Shown in pieces: positions 18,353 to 27,184 of a DNA stretch of 64,000 nucleotides (positions are counted from its first letter, which is position 1; every line of letters starts with the position of its first letter). The notes under the pieces are model-generated. The model was not told the DNA's origin. It did no database searches and saw nothing but the letters and a program-made list of their open reading frames with translations. A program made the position numbers and the translations under genes. Origin of the DNA: Mesorhizobium sophorae (GTDB taxonomy: Bacteria; Pseudomonadota; Alphaproteobacteria; Rhizobiales; Rhizobiaceae); the NCBI RefSeq assembly GCF_002270415.1, contig NZ_NNRI01000022.1, positions 248,001-312,000 of the forward strand, given 5' to 3'.

Positions 18353-19207
18353 TCAAACGACTCCCCATGTTGCGGTCTCCTTCGCGGCTGGAATAAACCA
18401 TTTTGATGGCGCACCGTTCTCGAGGGCGGCGAGCGGGTAAGACTTGTTTCCTTTCGCAATGACCACGTTGCAGCCCGCTTCCATCGCTATCCTTGCTGCC
18501 ATCAACTTTGTTATCATGCCGCCCGAACCATGGCGCGCGGGGGAAAGGCTGGCCATGGTTTCCATCTCCGGGGTAATGCGCGACACCTGTGGGATCATGC
18601 GAGCCATCGGGTTGTCGTGTGGATCCTCCGTAAAGAGGCCATCAACGTCGGAAAGCAGAATGAGAACGTCGGCCTCAGCAATTTGCGCGACCCGTGCCGC
18701 CAGCCGATCATTGTCGCCTAGACAGGTCTCGGGCGTTGCGGTCGCGTCGTTCTCATTGATAACGGGTACGGCGCCAACTTTGAGGAGTTGTTGAAAGGCT
18801 GACCGCGCATTGCGGCGGCAGCGCTGGTCGTCTACATTTGCGCGGGCCAATAGCACCTGCCCCAGGCCAAACCCATGGCGTTTCAAGCTCTGTTCATTAG
18901 CGAGCATCAGTCGAATCTGACCAATCGCGGCGGCCGCTTGCTTCTCCTCAATTCGCAAAGATCTGCCCAGCTGCTTGAAGTGACGTGATCCAACAGCAAC
19001 GGCACCGGAGGTGACAATGATCACCTGCTGGCCGCGTGCGAAAAATCGGACGACATCCTCTATCAACGTTTCAAGCCAAGGACCGCGCACCTCTCCCGTC
19101 TCTATATCGGCAACCACTGCGGAGCCAATCTTCACGATCAGCCGGCGAGCCGAAAGCAATTGGCTCGTCCTCGTCGCAAGACATATCTCCGTAATCTCTT
19201 CTTGCAT
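18353..19207 (-). CDS. proB: glutamate 5-kinase-like protein without PUA domain
   Basis: A 284-residue amino-acid kinase of the ProB type, which phosphorylates glutamate for proline synthesis. Visible are the N-terminal LIVKIGSAVV (about 23-32), VTSGAVAVG, the mid-domain VPVINENDA and GDNDRLAARVA, LLSDVDGLFT and the GSGGMITKLMAA substrate motif. Canonical ProB is about 367 residues with a C-terminal PUA domain; this one ends after the kinase fold, so it is naturally short or truncated. Sits in a cluster with an ATP-grasp ligase, so it may serve a specialised pathway rather than housekeeping proline supply. Confidence 0.82.
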   Translation of the reverse strand: MQEEITEICLATRTSQLLSARRLIVKIGSAVVADIETGEVRGPWLETLIEDVVRFFARGQQVIIVTSGAVAVGSRHFKQLGRSLRIEEKQAAAAIGQIRLMLANEQSLKRHGFGLGQVLLARANVDDQRCRRNARSAFQQLLKVGAVPVINENDATATPETCLGDNDRLAARVAQIAEADVLILLSDVDGLFTEDPHDNPMARMIPQVSRITPEMETMASLSPARHGSGGMITKLMAARIAMEAGCNVVIAKGNKSYPLAALENGAPSKWFIPAAKETATWGVV

Positions 19208-19369
19208 TCAACAGCTTTCAGTTGCACGAGCGGTCAGGAACAAAGTTCGGCATCTCGTCGACTTGCGTCTCTCTCGCTCTCAATTGCATCAACGTTCGGA
19301 CGGCGATTACCTACCAATCTGACGCCGCCCTGCCCCTTGTGCGGAAAAATTGAGTGCTGCCGATAATTT

Positions 19370-20593
19370 CTATTCGCCAAGCGTCGGAAATGGTGCGATC
19401 GACCAATCGATTAGATCGACGGCACGCTGAAGCGTCGCTTCGGTTAGAGCACGGCTGGGTGAGGCGGCGATAACATGTCCGATCCAGTCCCGGTGATCGC
19501 CTTTCCTGACGATCGGCGTATTGGGTCCAATATAGAATTCAACCTCGGCGATGCCTGGAACAGCAGTTGCGCGATTGTCGCCGTCGATCCAATCAAGGGT
19601 GCCATCGCGATCAGGAACCAGGATTCGTGCAGCCGCAACCTGCGAATGCCGTTTGCGCAGATTCCATTGGTCGCCTATGACAAGCTTGATGTGCTCGGTG
19701 ACGAGATCGAGCCCGTAAGTCAGCTGAACCAGTTGAGGACCGGGCGCGCCACCAAGACGCGGATTAACTTCAATGACGACCGGGCCACGCTTCGTCCACC
19801 GGAATTCTATGCAGGTTGGCCCCCAACCAAGGCCGAGAGCGCGCAAACAGCTCAGCGAGACATCGACTATCCGCTCTTGCTCTTCATCAGTCAGTAGGGC
19901 CGGTAGGGTCACTTCACGAAACACGAAATACGGTTCGGGGCCGAACTCCCCGGCGTAAATCCCGATGACCTCATCTCCCATTATCTCGGTACTATAGTAT
20001 GGGCCTTCTGCGAATTCTTCGACTAGTATCCGCGGCGAAGATTGCCAGACGTGCTTTCCGCAGAACAGATAGGTCGCGTGTTCGGCCAACTCATCGAAGT
20101 TGCGGCATAATCGGACACCGCTGCTACCGACGCCTACGGCTGGTTTAAGAATTACCGGCAGCCCAATTTCAGCGGCAGAGCTTTCTATGTCCACCGCATT
20201 CGTTGCCAATCGATAAGACGGTACTGAAACGCCGGCCTCCGCGAGGAGCTGACGTTGGGTGAATTTGTCGCAACATCGTTCAATCGAAGTAGGGTTTGGT
20301 CCCGGTAAATCGAAATACCGGCAGAGCTTGCCAACTGTCGCATAGACCGACTCCTTGGCGCACGTAATTCCGGCAATGTCATTGGTCGTACCCAGCCGGG
20401 AACATTCGCCGATCAAGGCAGCGAGATCGTCTGTATCGACACGGATCGCCTCAGCCCCTTCCGCCGCAATATAGTCGTACTGAGCTGGATCAGCCGACAG
20501 GGTAATCGGATGTAGGCCAAGACGCTGGGCCGCCTGGATGTACAACCGACCTGTCCTCGAGCCTTCAACCAGGATAAGCACTGTTTTGGCCAT
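19370..20593 (-). CDS. ATP-grasp ligase (copy 1)
   Basis: A 407-residue ATP-grasp enzyme, a group that joins a carboxylate (as acyl phosphate) to an amine or thiol. ATP-binding region VILKPAVGVGSSGVRL at about 146-161 and the metal-binding VIEVNPRLGG at about 273-282 are intact. Overall it looks like the BacD-type amino-acid ligase group rather than a housekeeping enzyme. It is a close paralogue of the gene at 35277-36536. Substrates unknown; the neighbouring proB-like kinase hints at amino-acid chemistry. Confidence 0.85.
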   Translation of the reverse strand: MAKTVLILVEGSRTGRLYIQAAQRLGLHPITLSADPAQYDYIAAEGAEAIRVDTDDLAALIGECSRLGTTNDIAGITCAKESVYATVGKLCRYFDLPGPNPTSIERCCDKFTQRQLLAEAGVSVPSYRLATNAVDIESSAAEIGLPVILKPAVGVGSSGVRLCRNFDELAEHATYLFCGKHVWQSSPRILVEEFAEGPYYSTEIMGDEVIGIYAGEFGPEPYFVFREVTLPALLTDEEQERIVDVSLSCLRALGLGWGPTCIEFRWTKRGPVVIEVNPRLGGAPGPQLVQLTYGLDLVTEHIKLVIGDQWNLRKRHSQVAAARILVPDRDGTLDWIDGDNRATAVPGIAEVEFYIGPNTPIVRKGDHRDWIGHVIAASPSRALTEATLQRAVDLIDWSIAPFPTLGE

Positions 20594-20829
20594 TAGCTGT
20601 TGATCCCCAGTTGCATGCCGTGCCGTGCCTCAGTCCAAAACGAGTCGACGTCAGGCTTTTTGACGCGCCTAGTCTCAAGACCTGTCGCGAAAGTATCATC
20701 GTCGGCGATTTGCGGTCGTGAAGTTGTGTGAATTTATTGTAAACAGCGGTTAATGCGGAGTGCTGGATCCTGGGCGAAAGGCGAAAGCGGTGGCAATGAT
20801 GGCTGAGACAACCCTGGGGCCGCCCTTGC
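20594..20829. other. upstream region of ATP-grasp copy 1, similar to that of copy 2
   Basis: Not coding. The stretch around 20710-20750 (TTGCGGTCGTGAAGT, then TGTGAATTTAT) resembles 36640-36675 upstream of the second ATP-grasp gene, showing that the duplication extends past the gene start. Confidence 0.5.
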
Positions 20830-21310
20830 CGGCATGGGCGGTACCATTTCTCGTGAAATGGCCCCCCTGTGCGATGTCGAGCACTGCACTTTGCTAACGA
20901 CTGCCTCTGCCTTCCTAGGCCTGACGCCGCTCAGGCCGCGAGGTGTCAGCTTGCGCGTGAACTCCGTCCAGTTCGGCTCGGCCTCGCGCCGGCCGTCCGC
21001 ATTCCGCATTGACGGCGACGGGCGAAGATGACGGTCACCGAGACGATCCGCCAACCCCGGCGGCCCTTCAGGTAGGTGGCGTCGATACTCAGGTAGGGCC
21101 AATAGCCCTCTCGAACCGTTCGAGGAAGGCGTCGATCTCCTCGCCCCCTCGGCCAGCCGACGGACCTGGCTCTTGGAGATGCCGCTCATCCCCCTTGGCC
21201 TTGACCAGGTCGTCAACCGAATATGTCGAGATGCCCTGTACGTGGCTTCCTGGAAACGGCGGTCAGCGCCTTCTCGCCTTCTCGTTCTCTCCTTCCGAAA
21301 TGGGTTGGCT
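20830..21310 (-). pseudogene. IS256-family (Mutator-like) transposase remnant
   Basis: Fragments of an IS256-type transposase can be followed across shifting frames on the minus strand: MSGISKSQVRRLAEG (the helix-turn-helix-like region), then LKGRRGWRIVSVTV in a second frame, then NADGRRE, WTEFTRKLTPRGLSGV, all in the order found in intact members. Several indels and missing segments make it non-functional. The sequence on to 21600 holds nothing I can name. Confidence 0.75.
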
Positions 21311-21604
21311 TCAACAACCAAACCAACGGAAGTGCCGATATTCACGACACGCCGCTCACTCGCTACCAACGGCGCGCTCGCGGGCGGCTACACTACCTGA
21401 AGGGACATGGCCGGCGGAACTTCGGTGCGACATCCGCGTGGGTGAAAGGTGCAGCCACCAGGTGGATTGATGGATTTGGCCGGGCTGCATGGGCTTTCGA
21501 AACGCGCCCCGCATGGGGCGAGTTCGATGCTGCAGCCTGACCACAGCACCCCTTGGTCGGTTACTCTGGAATAGACTGATTTTGCGAGCCCAAATCCAAA
21601 GCTG

Positions 21605-23182
21605 TTACTCTAGGCTCTCGGCAACATGAAACTCACTCCGCTGACTGGCCATCGAGATCGGCATCCTGCGTACGCCGTGGCGCAGGTTCTTATACTCCAG
21701 AGTGTCATTCCGGCACCAATGCGCTCCAGGGGACTCCACCGTAAGAATCTCTTCGGCGATTGGCGCAAAGTCGGCACGGAAGTGAACTGCGCTTTTGACT
21801 GCCACAACCGACTGCTCGCTCGGCTCTATCCCGACCGCCCTCAACAGATCCTGATCGAGACACTGAAAGCGGACACTTGCTACGACGACCTGTACGCTCG
21901 ATCCAGGGTCAAGGATGAGCAAGCGTGCCATGCGCCCAAGATCTACTTGCACACCGCCTAGGCATGGCCCATTAGCCACGAACACCCCGTCGGAAAGTGC
22001 TTCCACACGAACCCTGGCGAGATATGGTTCCGGATCGAAGTCATAGCGCCCACCAAGTCGAACATTGAGTTCCGCGCCCAGACCTGCGGTGTGCGCTTTT
22101 TCAGCCGTTTCTGAATCCCAAAGCAAGCCAAGCACACTATTTCGAAGGCCGCCCTCAACCATACCCTTCAGAAGTCCGATGGTATCCGACGTTCCTCCAC
22201 AGCCAGGGTTGTCCTGCACATCGGCAAGGACAATCGGTGAACCTTTGCGCCCGTTGCGAGCAGCATGTTCGACAGCTTCCTTTACATCCAGAAGCGACAT
22301 ATGGAATCTTTCTTCAGCCTCCAGTATATCGTTCAGTTGCATATCTGCCGCCTTTGCGACTGCCGTCTCGTCGACCCCATAAGCGACAACTGCGGGCCCG
22401 CACTCGCGAATATCAGCCAACGGAAAGCCCAGCGCGACGTCTACGTTTAGAACTGCTCCTCTGACCCGTTCCGGCAGCCCAGCATAGAGTGACAGGCATG
22501 GCTCTAGATCAGTACACTGAGCAGGTAGCGGGATCAGGAATGGCGTCTTCCGGAGCGCTTTGATGAAGGGCCTCCCGTGGCGAATCCGCTGCTCCAGTAA
22601 ATTGAAGGCGCGCCTGCCAGTATCAGCCATGTCTATGTGAGGGTAAGTGCGGAAAATAGTAATGCCATCGGATAGCTCGACCATGGCATCGGTGACATTG
22701 GCATGAAAATCCAAACTGATCACAATTGGAATATCTTGCCCGACGATTTCTCGCACGCGCCTTAATAATTCGCCTTCGCCGTCCTCATATGATTCGACAA
22801 CCATCGCCCCATGCAGGTCAAGATAGATGGCGTCGAGGGTACCTGCGCTAGCGATCCCGTCACAGATCATTCCTGCAATTCGCTCGAAGGCGTCATCTGA
22901 GACGAAGCTGGTCGGCTCCGCCGCGGCCCAGACCAAAGGTATCAACTCATAGGTATCCTTCGCTGCGCTGATGAAGCCCCCGATGGGAATTTCAATCGGA
23001 GGAAAGACATCGAGCATGGCCGCACCGGTAGTGATAGCGGGCCACCCGCCACCGCGAACGAAGTCGTCAAAAGGGGCGCCGAACGGAGCAAATGTGTTGG
23101 TTTCGTGTTGAAAACCAGCGATAGCTACACGTGGGCGACCCGACCTAGAGCTGGCGAAGGTTGTCGGCGTTGAACGAACCAT
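21605..23182 (-). CDS. M81-family metallopeptidase-like protein (MlrC-like)
   Basis: A 525-residue protein of the M81/MlrC family, named after microcystin degradation enzyme MlrC, a zinc peptidase-like hydrolase. Typical segments: VAIAGFQHETNTFAP near 19-33, YLDLHGAMVVES, ISLDFHANVTDAM, FRTYPHIDMADTG, and later VLADVQDNPGCGGTSDT. Family members are often found beside oligopeptide ABC transporters, as here. The natural substrate is probably a small peptide or amide. It lies 241 bases downstream of the DapA-family gene on the same strand. Confidence 0.9.
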   Translation of the reverse strand: MVRSTPTTFASSRSGRPRVAIAGFQHETNTFAPFGAPFDDFVRGGGWPAITTGAAMLDVFPPIEIPIGGFISAAKDTYELIPLVWAAAEPTSFVSDDAFERIAGMICDGIASAGTLDAIYLDLHGAMVVESYEDGEGELLRRVREIVGQDIPIVISLDFHANVTDAMVELSDGITIFRTYPHIDMADTGRRAFNLLEQRIRHGRPFIKALRKTPFLIPLPAQCTDLEPCLSLYAGLPERVRGAVLNVDVALGFPLADIRECGPAVVAYGVDETAVAKAADMQLNDILEAEERFHMSLLDVKEAVEHAARNGRKGSPIVLADVQDNPGCGGTSDTIGLLKGMVEGGLRNSVLGLLWDSETAEKAHTAGLGAELNVRLGGRYDFDPEPYLARVRVEALSDGVFVANGPCLGGVQVDLGRMARLLILDPGSSVQVVVASVRFQCLDQDLLRAVGIEPSEQSVVAVKSAVHFRADFAPIAEEILTVESPGAHWCRNDTLEYKNLRHGVRRMPISMASQRSEFHVAESLE

Positions 23183-23423
23183 ATCTCGACCTTTTGAACT
23201 TCAGTTGCTGTCTTATGAACGAACGACGTTTTGCCTCATAATCAGGGACGGCATGCCGAACGAGATTTTGCGCTCGCCTAACCACGAATGGGCTTGCTAA
23301 CGTCCGGGAAGAGTATTTTCTGCGGTCCCAGGTGGTCTAACAGATGCGCACACCCCGACCCGAAGCGAACAACCCTTGCGCGATCGGATCATTGCGACGC
23401 ACCGATTTCCTGCCGATCCTGAA

Positions 23424-24332
23424 TCAGGCGGCCTTCTTGACCCGCTTGGCCAAAGTCTCGATTGCTAGCTGAATCGTCGATATGACGAACTCACGCTCTT
23501 CGCCGACCAGCGGCAAGCGTGGTGCACGCGTCCATTCCGGTGCGCCATAGACCAGGTTCTCGGCGAGCTTGATGTACTGAACCAGCTTGACGTGGGTGTC
23601 GAGATGGAAGGACGGCGTCAGGATGTGATAAAGCGCGCGCGCCTCCTCGTACTTGTTTTGGGCGCAGAGATTGAAGAGCTCGACGCATTCTGACGGCCAA
23701 ACATTGGTCATGCCCGAAACCCAGCCGGTGACGCCAAGCGCGCAACTTTCGACAATCAGATCGTCGACGCCGCAGAAGACGCTGAAGCGGTCGCCAAGTT
23801 CGACAAACATGTCGGTGACGCGACGAATGTCGCCGGTTTCTTCCTTAACGCAAACGATTTCGGGAGTGCCGACGAGTTGCCTGAGAACGTTGACAGTGCA
23901 GTCTACGCCGTAGGCGATCGGGTTGTTGTAGATCATGATCGGCAGCGACGAGGCGCTGGCGACGCCCTTGTACCACTCGACCGTTTCGCGATCGTCGGTT
24001 TTGTAGCCGAGGCTTGGGAATACCATGAGCCCTTGGGCGCCAAAGGATTCATAGAGCTTGGCGTTGGCCCTCGCATTGTCGAGTGTTATTTCTGCAAGCC
24101 CGGAAAGAACCGGAACACGACCGGCTACCACTTCGACAGCACTGCGGATGATGTCCTCACGATCCTTCAGCGACATCGAAGCGTTTTCGCCTAGCATCGG
24201 AAGCACAATGACGCCGGAAACACCTGCCTTGACGAGGCGGTCAAGGCTGTCCTTGGTCGCCCGAAGGTCAACCTTGCCATCCATCGTCAACTTCGTTGTG
24301 ACTGCGGGGAATACACCAGTCCACTTTGCCAT
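23424..24332 (-). CDS. dihydrodipicolinate synthase (DapA) family lyase or aldolase
   Basis: A 302-residue class I aldolase-fold enzyme of the DapA/N-acetylneuraminate lyase family. The Schiff-base lysine is in VCVKEETGD and the catalytic tyrosine in IMIYNNP; the glycine-rich GVIVLPMLGENASMS near the N-terminus is the carboxylate-binding loop. Family members include dihydrodipicolinate synthase, 2-keto-3-deoxy-acid aldolases and the hydroxyproline-pathway deaminase HypD. Given the peptide/imino acid setting the last is possible, but sequence alone does not decide. An operator-like 17-bp sequence lies 26 bases upstream of the start. Confidence 0.9.
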   Translation of the reverse strand: MAKWTGVFPAVTTKLTMDGKVDLRATKDSLDRLVKAGVSGVIVLPMLGENASMSLKDREDIIRSAVEVVAGRVPVLSGLAEITLDNARANAKLYESFGAQGLMVFPSLGYKTDDRETVEWYKGVASASSLPIMIYNNPIAYGVDCTVNVLRQLVGTPEIVCVKEETGDIRRVTDMFVELGDRFSVFCGVDDLIVESCALGVTGWVSGMTNVWPSECVELFNLCAQNKYEEARALYHILTPSFHLDTHVKLVQYIKLAENLVYGAPEWTRAPRLPLVGEEREFVISTIQLAIETLAKRVKKAA

Positions 24333-24357
24333 GATTCTACATCCATATGCGATCCAA

Positions 24358-24374
24358 CTGGATCCAATCTACAT
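24358..24374. promoter_or_regulatory. candidate operator, variant of the shared 17-mer
   Basis: CTGGATCCAATCTACAT differs at two of 17 positions from the exact sequence found at 37115-37131 (and, reversed, at 31820-31836). It lies just upstream of the DapA-family gene and about 120 bases from the divergent GntR gene, a common arrangement for a GntR operator. Confidence 0.5.
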
Positions 24375-24477
24375 GACACCAAATGACATGTCTAGCCTTT
24401 TACGTCGTCCTTTTTTGGGATACCCTCAGCAAGCCGAGCCATCAGCATAAGCGAAAGAGGCGGCATTTCAATTTTGT

Positions 24478-24491
24478 GTGGTTGGATCCAA
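24478..24491. promoter_or_regulatory. candidate operator half next to gntR copy 2
   Basis: The palindrome TTGGATCCAA with the leading GTGG sits 7-15 bases upstream of the GntR ATG at 24498. It shares the TTGGATCCA core with the site at 24358-24374 and would suit autoregulation. Inference only. Confidence 0.35.
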
Positions 24492-24497
24492 AAAACA

Positions 24498-25205
24498 ATG
24501 GACAATATGCTGGAGCAGAAGAAGCAGCGCTCGAAATATCGCCTTCAGAGGCAGAGCCTACCGGAAGCGCTATCAGAGTCGTTGCGGGAACGAATTCTCA
24601 GTGGCGAGTTCAAAGAGGGTGACCCCCTCATACAGGAGGCTATCGCGGCGGAATATGAATGCAGCCGAATGCCTGTGCGCGAGGCATTTCGCCAGTTGGA
24701 AGCAGCCGGGTTGATAGTTTCCAAGATTCACAAGGGTGCAATTGTTTCGACATTGCCATCTGAGCAGATCATGGAATTGTTCGAACTTCGGGCAACGCTG
24801 GAATGCGATATTCTGAGCCGCTCTCTAGAGCATCTGTCGGACGAGGACTTGGCTCACTCGGCGCAAATTCTCAAGCGACTCGAAGTGGCATATCACACGC
24901 GCGACATTGCCAGGGTAGGCACTTTGAACTGGGAGTTTCACCGCAGTCTCTATCGGCCCGCCGGACGCATTCAGACACTCGCCATTCTCCAGGGCATCAA
25001 CGTCCAAATTGATCGATATATCAGGATTCAGCTACTTTTGACTTCGGGCTTCGAAGAAGCGGAGCGCGAACATCGCCAAATTCTGAGCATGTGCAAAGAC
25101 CGCGACCGTCAAGTTGTGGAGTTTATGCGAGGGCACATAATCAGGGCTGGTCATAACCTTCTGGAAGCGCTCAATAAGCGTCGAGTGAGCGACCCTGCTG
25201 CATAA
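24498..25205 (+). CDS. GntR-family regulator with FCD domain (copy 2)
   Basis: A 235-residue regulator built like copy 1 at 17471: winged helix (LRERILSGEFKEGD, CSRMPVREAFRQLEAAGLI) then FCD domain (LRATLECDIL, LNWEFHRSLY). The ATG at 24498 is preferred over an upstream TTG at 24474, which would run through the TTGGATCCAA palindrome. Divergent from the DapA-family gene, so it probably controls that gene and itself. Confidence 0.9.
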   Translation: MDNMLEQKKQRSKYRLQRQSLPEALSESLRERILSGEFKEGDPLIQEAIAAEYECSRMPVREAFRQLEAAGLIVSKIHKGAIVSTLPSEQIMELFELRATLECDILSRSLEHLSDEDLAHSAQILKRLEVAYHTRDIARVGTLNWEFHRSLYRPAGRIQTLAILQGINVQIDRYIRIQLLLTSGFEEAEREHRQILSMCKDRDRQVVEFMRGHIIRAGHNLLEALNKRRVSDPAA

Positions 25206-25356
25206 TCGCACCTGACGGAGGTCAAAGAAAGCACTTGATTACAACTGTGCTTCACAGGCGCTTTGCTTGTTCACAGGGACTGACCTGAGACCAATCTTTG
25301 CTCCAGCTCAATGGAGAGTCCGGGGTTTCATTGGTTTGGCTTCCTCCCCGAGACGC

Positions 25357-26199
25357 TCAATCAGGTAGGGTGAATCGCGGGTCGAGCATGTCCCGTGCCC
25401 CATCGCCTATCAAATTGATTGCGAGCACGACAACCGCAATAAGCACGCTTGGATAGAGAATCATATGTGGGGCGATCAAGGCAAAGGACCGTCCCTCGGC
25501 AACGATGTTGCCCCAACTCGGATGCTCGGGTGGAACGCCAACACCCACAAAGCTGAGGTAAGCCTCATAAAGGATCGCCACGCCGCAGATATACGTGGCC
25601 TGCACCGCGATCGGCGCCAACGCGTTCGGCAGGATGTACTTGAACAAAACACGGAGGGGCCCAGCGCCGTAGGACCGAGCTGCCTCTACGAAAACTTGCT
25701 CCCGCAGTGTCAACGTCAAGCTCCGGGCCAGTCGCGCAACACCCGGCACTTCCGGGATCGCCAAAGCTACGATCACAGTCAGGACCCCGCCACCAAAGAT
25801 CGTCGCCAAGGCAATCGCAAGCAGGATCCCAGGTATAGCCATCATGCCGTCCATAATCCTCATCAAGATCTTGTCTGAGAGTTGCCCGGCTCCGGCGACG
25901 AGGCCCAGTATCGTTCCGATCGTTGTGGCCAGAGCCGCTGTAGCCAACCCGATCACGAGTGAAATCTGCCCCCCGTAAAGCACCCGCGCGAGAATGTCGC
26001 GACCGAACATATCGGTTCCCAGTAAATGACTATAGCTAGGTGGCTTGAGCCTTGCATCCGGAGTCATGGACAAGGGATCAACGCTAGTTAGGATCGGCGC
26101 CAAAAATGACACAAATACAACAACAAGCACAAAAATTGAAGCCACCAGCAAAGGAGTCGAAACCGGCCTGTTTTTTCGCCACGACAGAGAAAACGTCAT
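25357..26199 (-). CDS. oligopeptide-type ABC transporter permease, DppC/OppC-like (system 1)
   Basis: A 280-residue inner-membrane permease with the cytoplasmic-to-periplasmic N-terminal helix, the LLGTDMFGRDILARVLYGG signature after it, and the EAA loop region EAARSYGAGPLRVLFKYILP. Last gene of system 1; it starts 12 bases after the partner permease ends. The start is the ATG at 26199, near a GGAG ribosome site; a TTG six bases upstream is possible. Confidence 0.93.
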   Translation of the reverse strand: MTFSLSWRKNRPVSTPLLVASIFVLVVVFVSFLAPILTSVDPLSMTPDARLKPPSYSHLLGTDMFGRDILARVLYGGQISLVIGLATAALATTIGTILGLVAGAGQLSDKILMRIMDGMMAIPGILLAIALATIFGGGVLTVIVALAIPEVPGVARLARSLTLTLREQVFVEAARSYGAGPLRVLFKYILPNALAPIAVQATYICGVAILYEAYLSFVGVGVPPEHPSWGNIVAEGRSFALIAPHMILYPSVLIAVVVLAINLIGDGARDMLDPRFTLPD

Positions 26200-26211
26200 C
26201 TCCAAATCTCC

Positions 26212-27156
26212 TCAGGTATATTTAATTCGCGGGTCGATAAACAAGTACGATAGATCAACCAGTAAATTTATCAAAACATATAGAAACGAGCTTATTAGCA
26301 AGACTCCCTGTATTACTGGCACATCCTTGTGTTGGATGGAATCGACCAAGAGACGTCCAACCCCAGGGATGGCAAACACTGTCTCGGTTATCACCACGCC
26401 GCCAAGCATATAAGCAAACGACATTCCAACTATCGTGACGAGAGGCACGGCGATGAGCCGGAGGCAGTGCCGCATGATAATTGTGAACTCATCGAGGCCT
26501 TTTGCCCGCGCGACCCGAATGAAGTCCTGGTTAAGGACCTCGATCGCACTCGCTCTCGTGATCCGAGTGATCAGCGCGGTCTGCGCAAATCCCAACATGG
26601 TTGCAGGCAGAAGCACATGCCTCAAAACTTCCCATGCTCCGCTTTCGAGCCCAGGGAACCCCGAGATAGGCATTGATCCAAAGTACACCCCGAACGTAAA
26701 TATCAGCAAATAGCCAATGAGGAAGGCGGGTATTGCCGTTCCAGCAATACCGAAGAACGATACCAGTTGATCGGCGATGCCGCCCCTTCTCCGTGCGGCC
26801 AGCAGTCCTAATGGCACAGCGATGATGACAGAGACCAGAGTTGCTGCGATTGCCAGAATGATCGTCGGTTCGACTCGCGAGAGGATGAGAGCCAATACCG
26901 GCTGTTCAGAAAAGATCGAATTTCCGAGATCGCCCCGCAGGGCGCTCCCCAGCCAATGAAAGTACTGGGGTACAATTGGAGCATCCAGGTGAAGCCGCTC
27001 TCGAATAGCAGCGATCTGAGCGGGCGACGCATAGTCGCCCGCCAGTACCACCGCCGCATCCCCGGGGCTCAAATACGTTAGTCCGAAAACCACGGCCGTT
27101 ACGACCCCCATCACCGGTATGATGGAAAGCATTCTGGTGATGAAATACCTGATCAT
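26212..27156 (-). CDS. oligopeptide-type ABC transporter permease, DppB/OppB-like (system 1)
   Basis: A 314-residue permease, starting MIRYFITRMLSIIPV with the first membrane helix, and ending in the typical DPRIKYT tail. The EAA-type loop is VARAKGLDEFTIIMRHCLR. The ATG at 27156 is chosen because upstream codons in the same frame lack family similarity and overlap the end of the binding protein gene. Partner of the permease at 25357. Confidence 0.93.
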   Translation of the reverse strand: MIRYFITRMLSIIPVMGVVTAVVFGLTYLSPGDAAVVLAGDYASPAQIAAIRERLHLDAPIVPQYFHWLGSALRGDLGNSIFSEQPVLALILSRVEPTIILAIAATLVSVIIAVPLGLLAARRRGGIADQLVSFFGIAGTAIPAFLIGYLLIFTFGVYFGSMPISGFPGLESGAWEVLRHVLLPATMLGFAQTALITRITRASAIEVLNQDFIRVARAKGLDEFTIIMRHCLRLIAVPLVTIVGMSFAYMLGGVVITETVFAIPGVGRLLVDSIQHKDVPVIQGVLLISSFLYVLINLLVDLSYLFIDPRIKYT

Positions 27157-27184
27157 AATAACCTCACGGCCGCGGATTGACGCG

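Noticed and set aside
20734..21369. Single 211-codon minus-strand gene
   Set aside because: It mixes several transposase frames and is better explained as an IS256 remnant.
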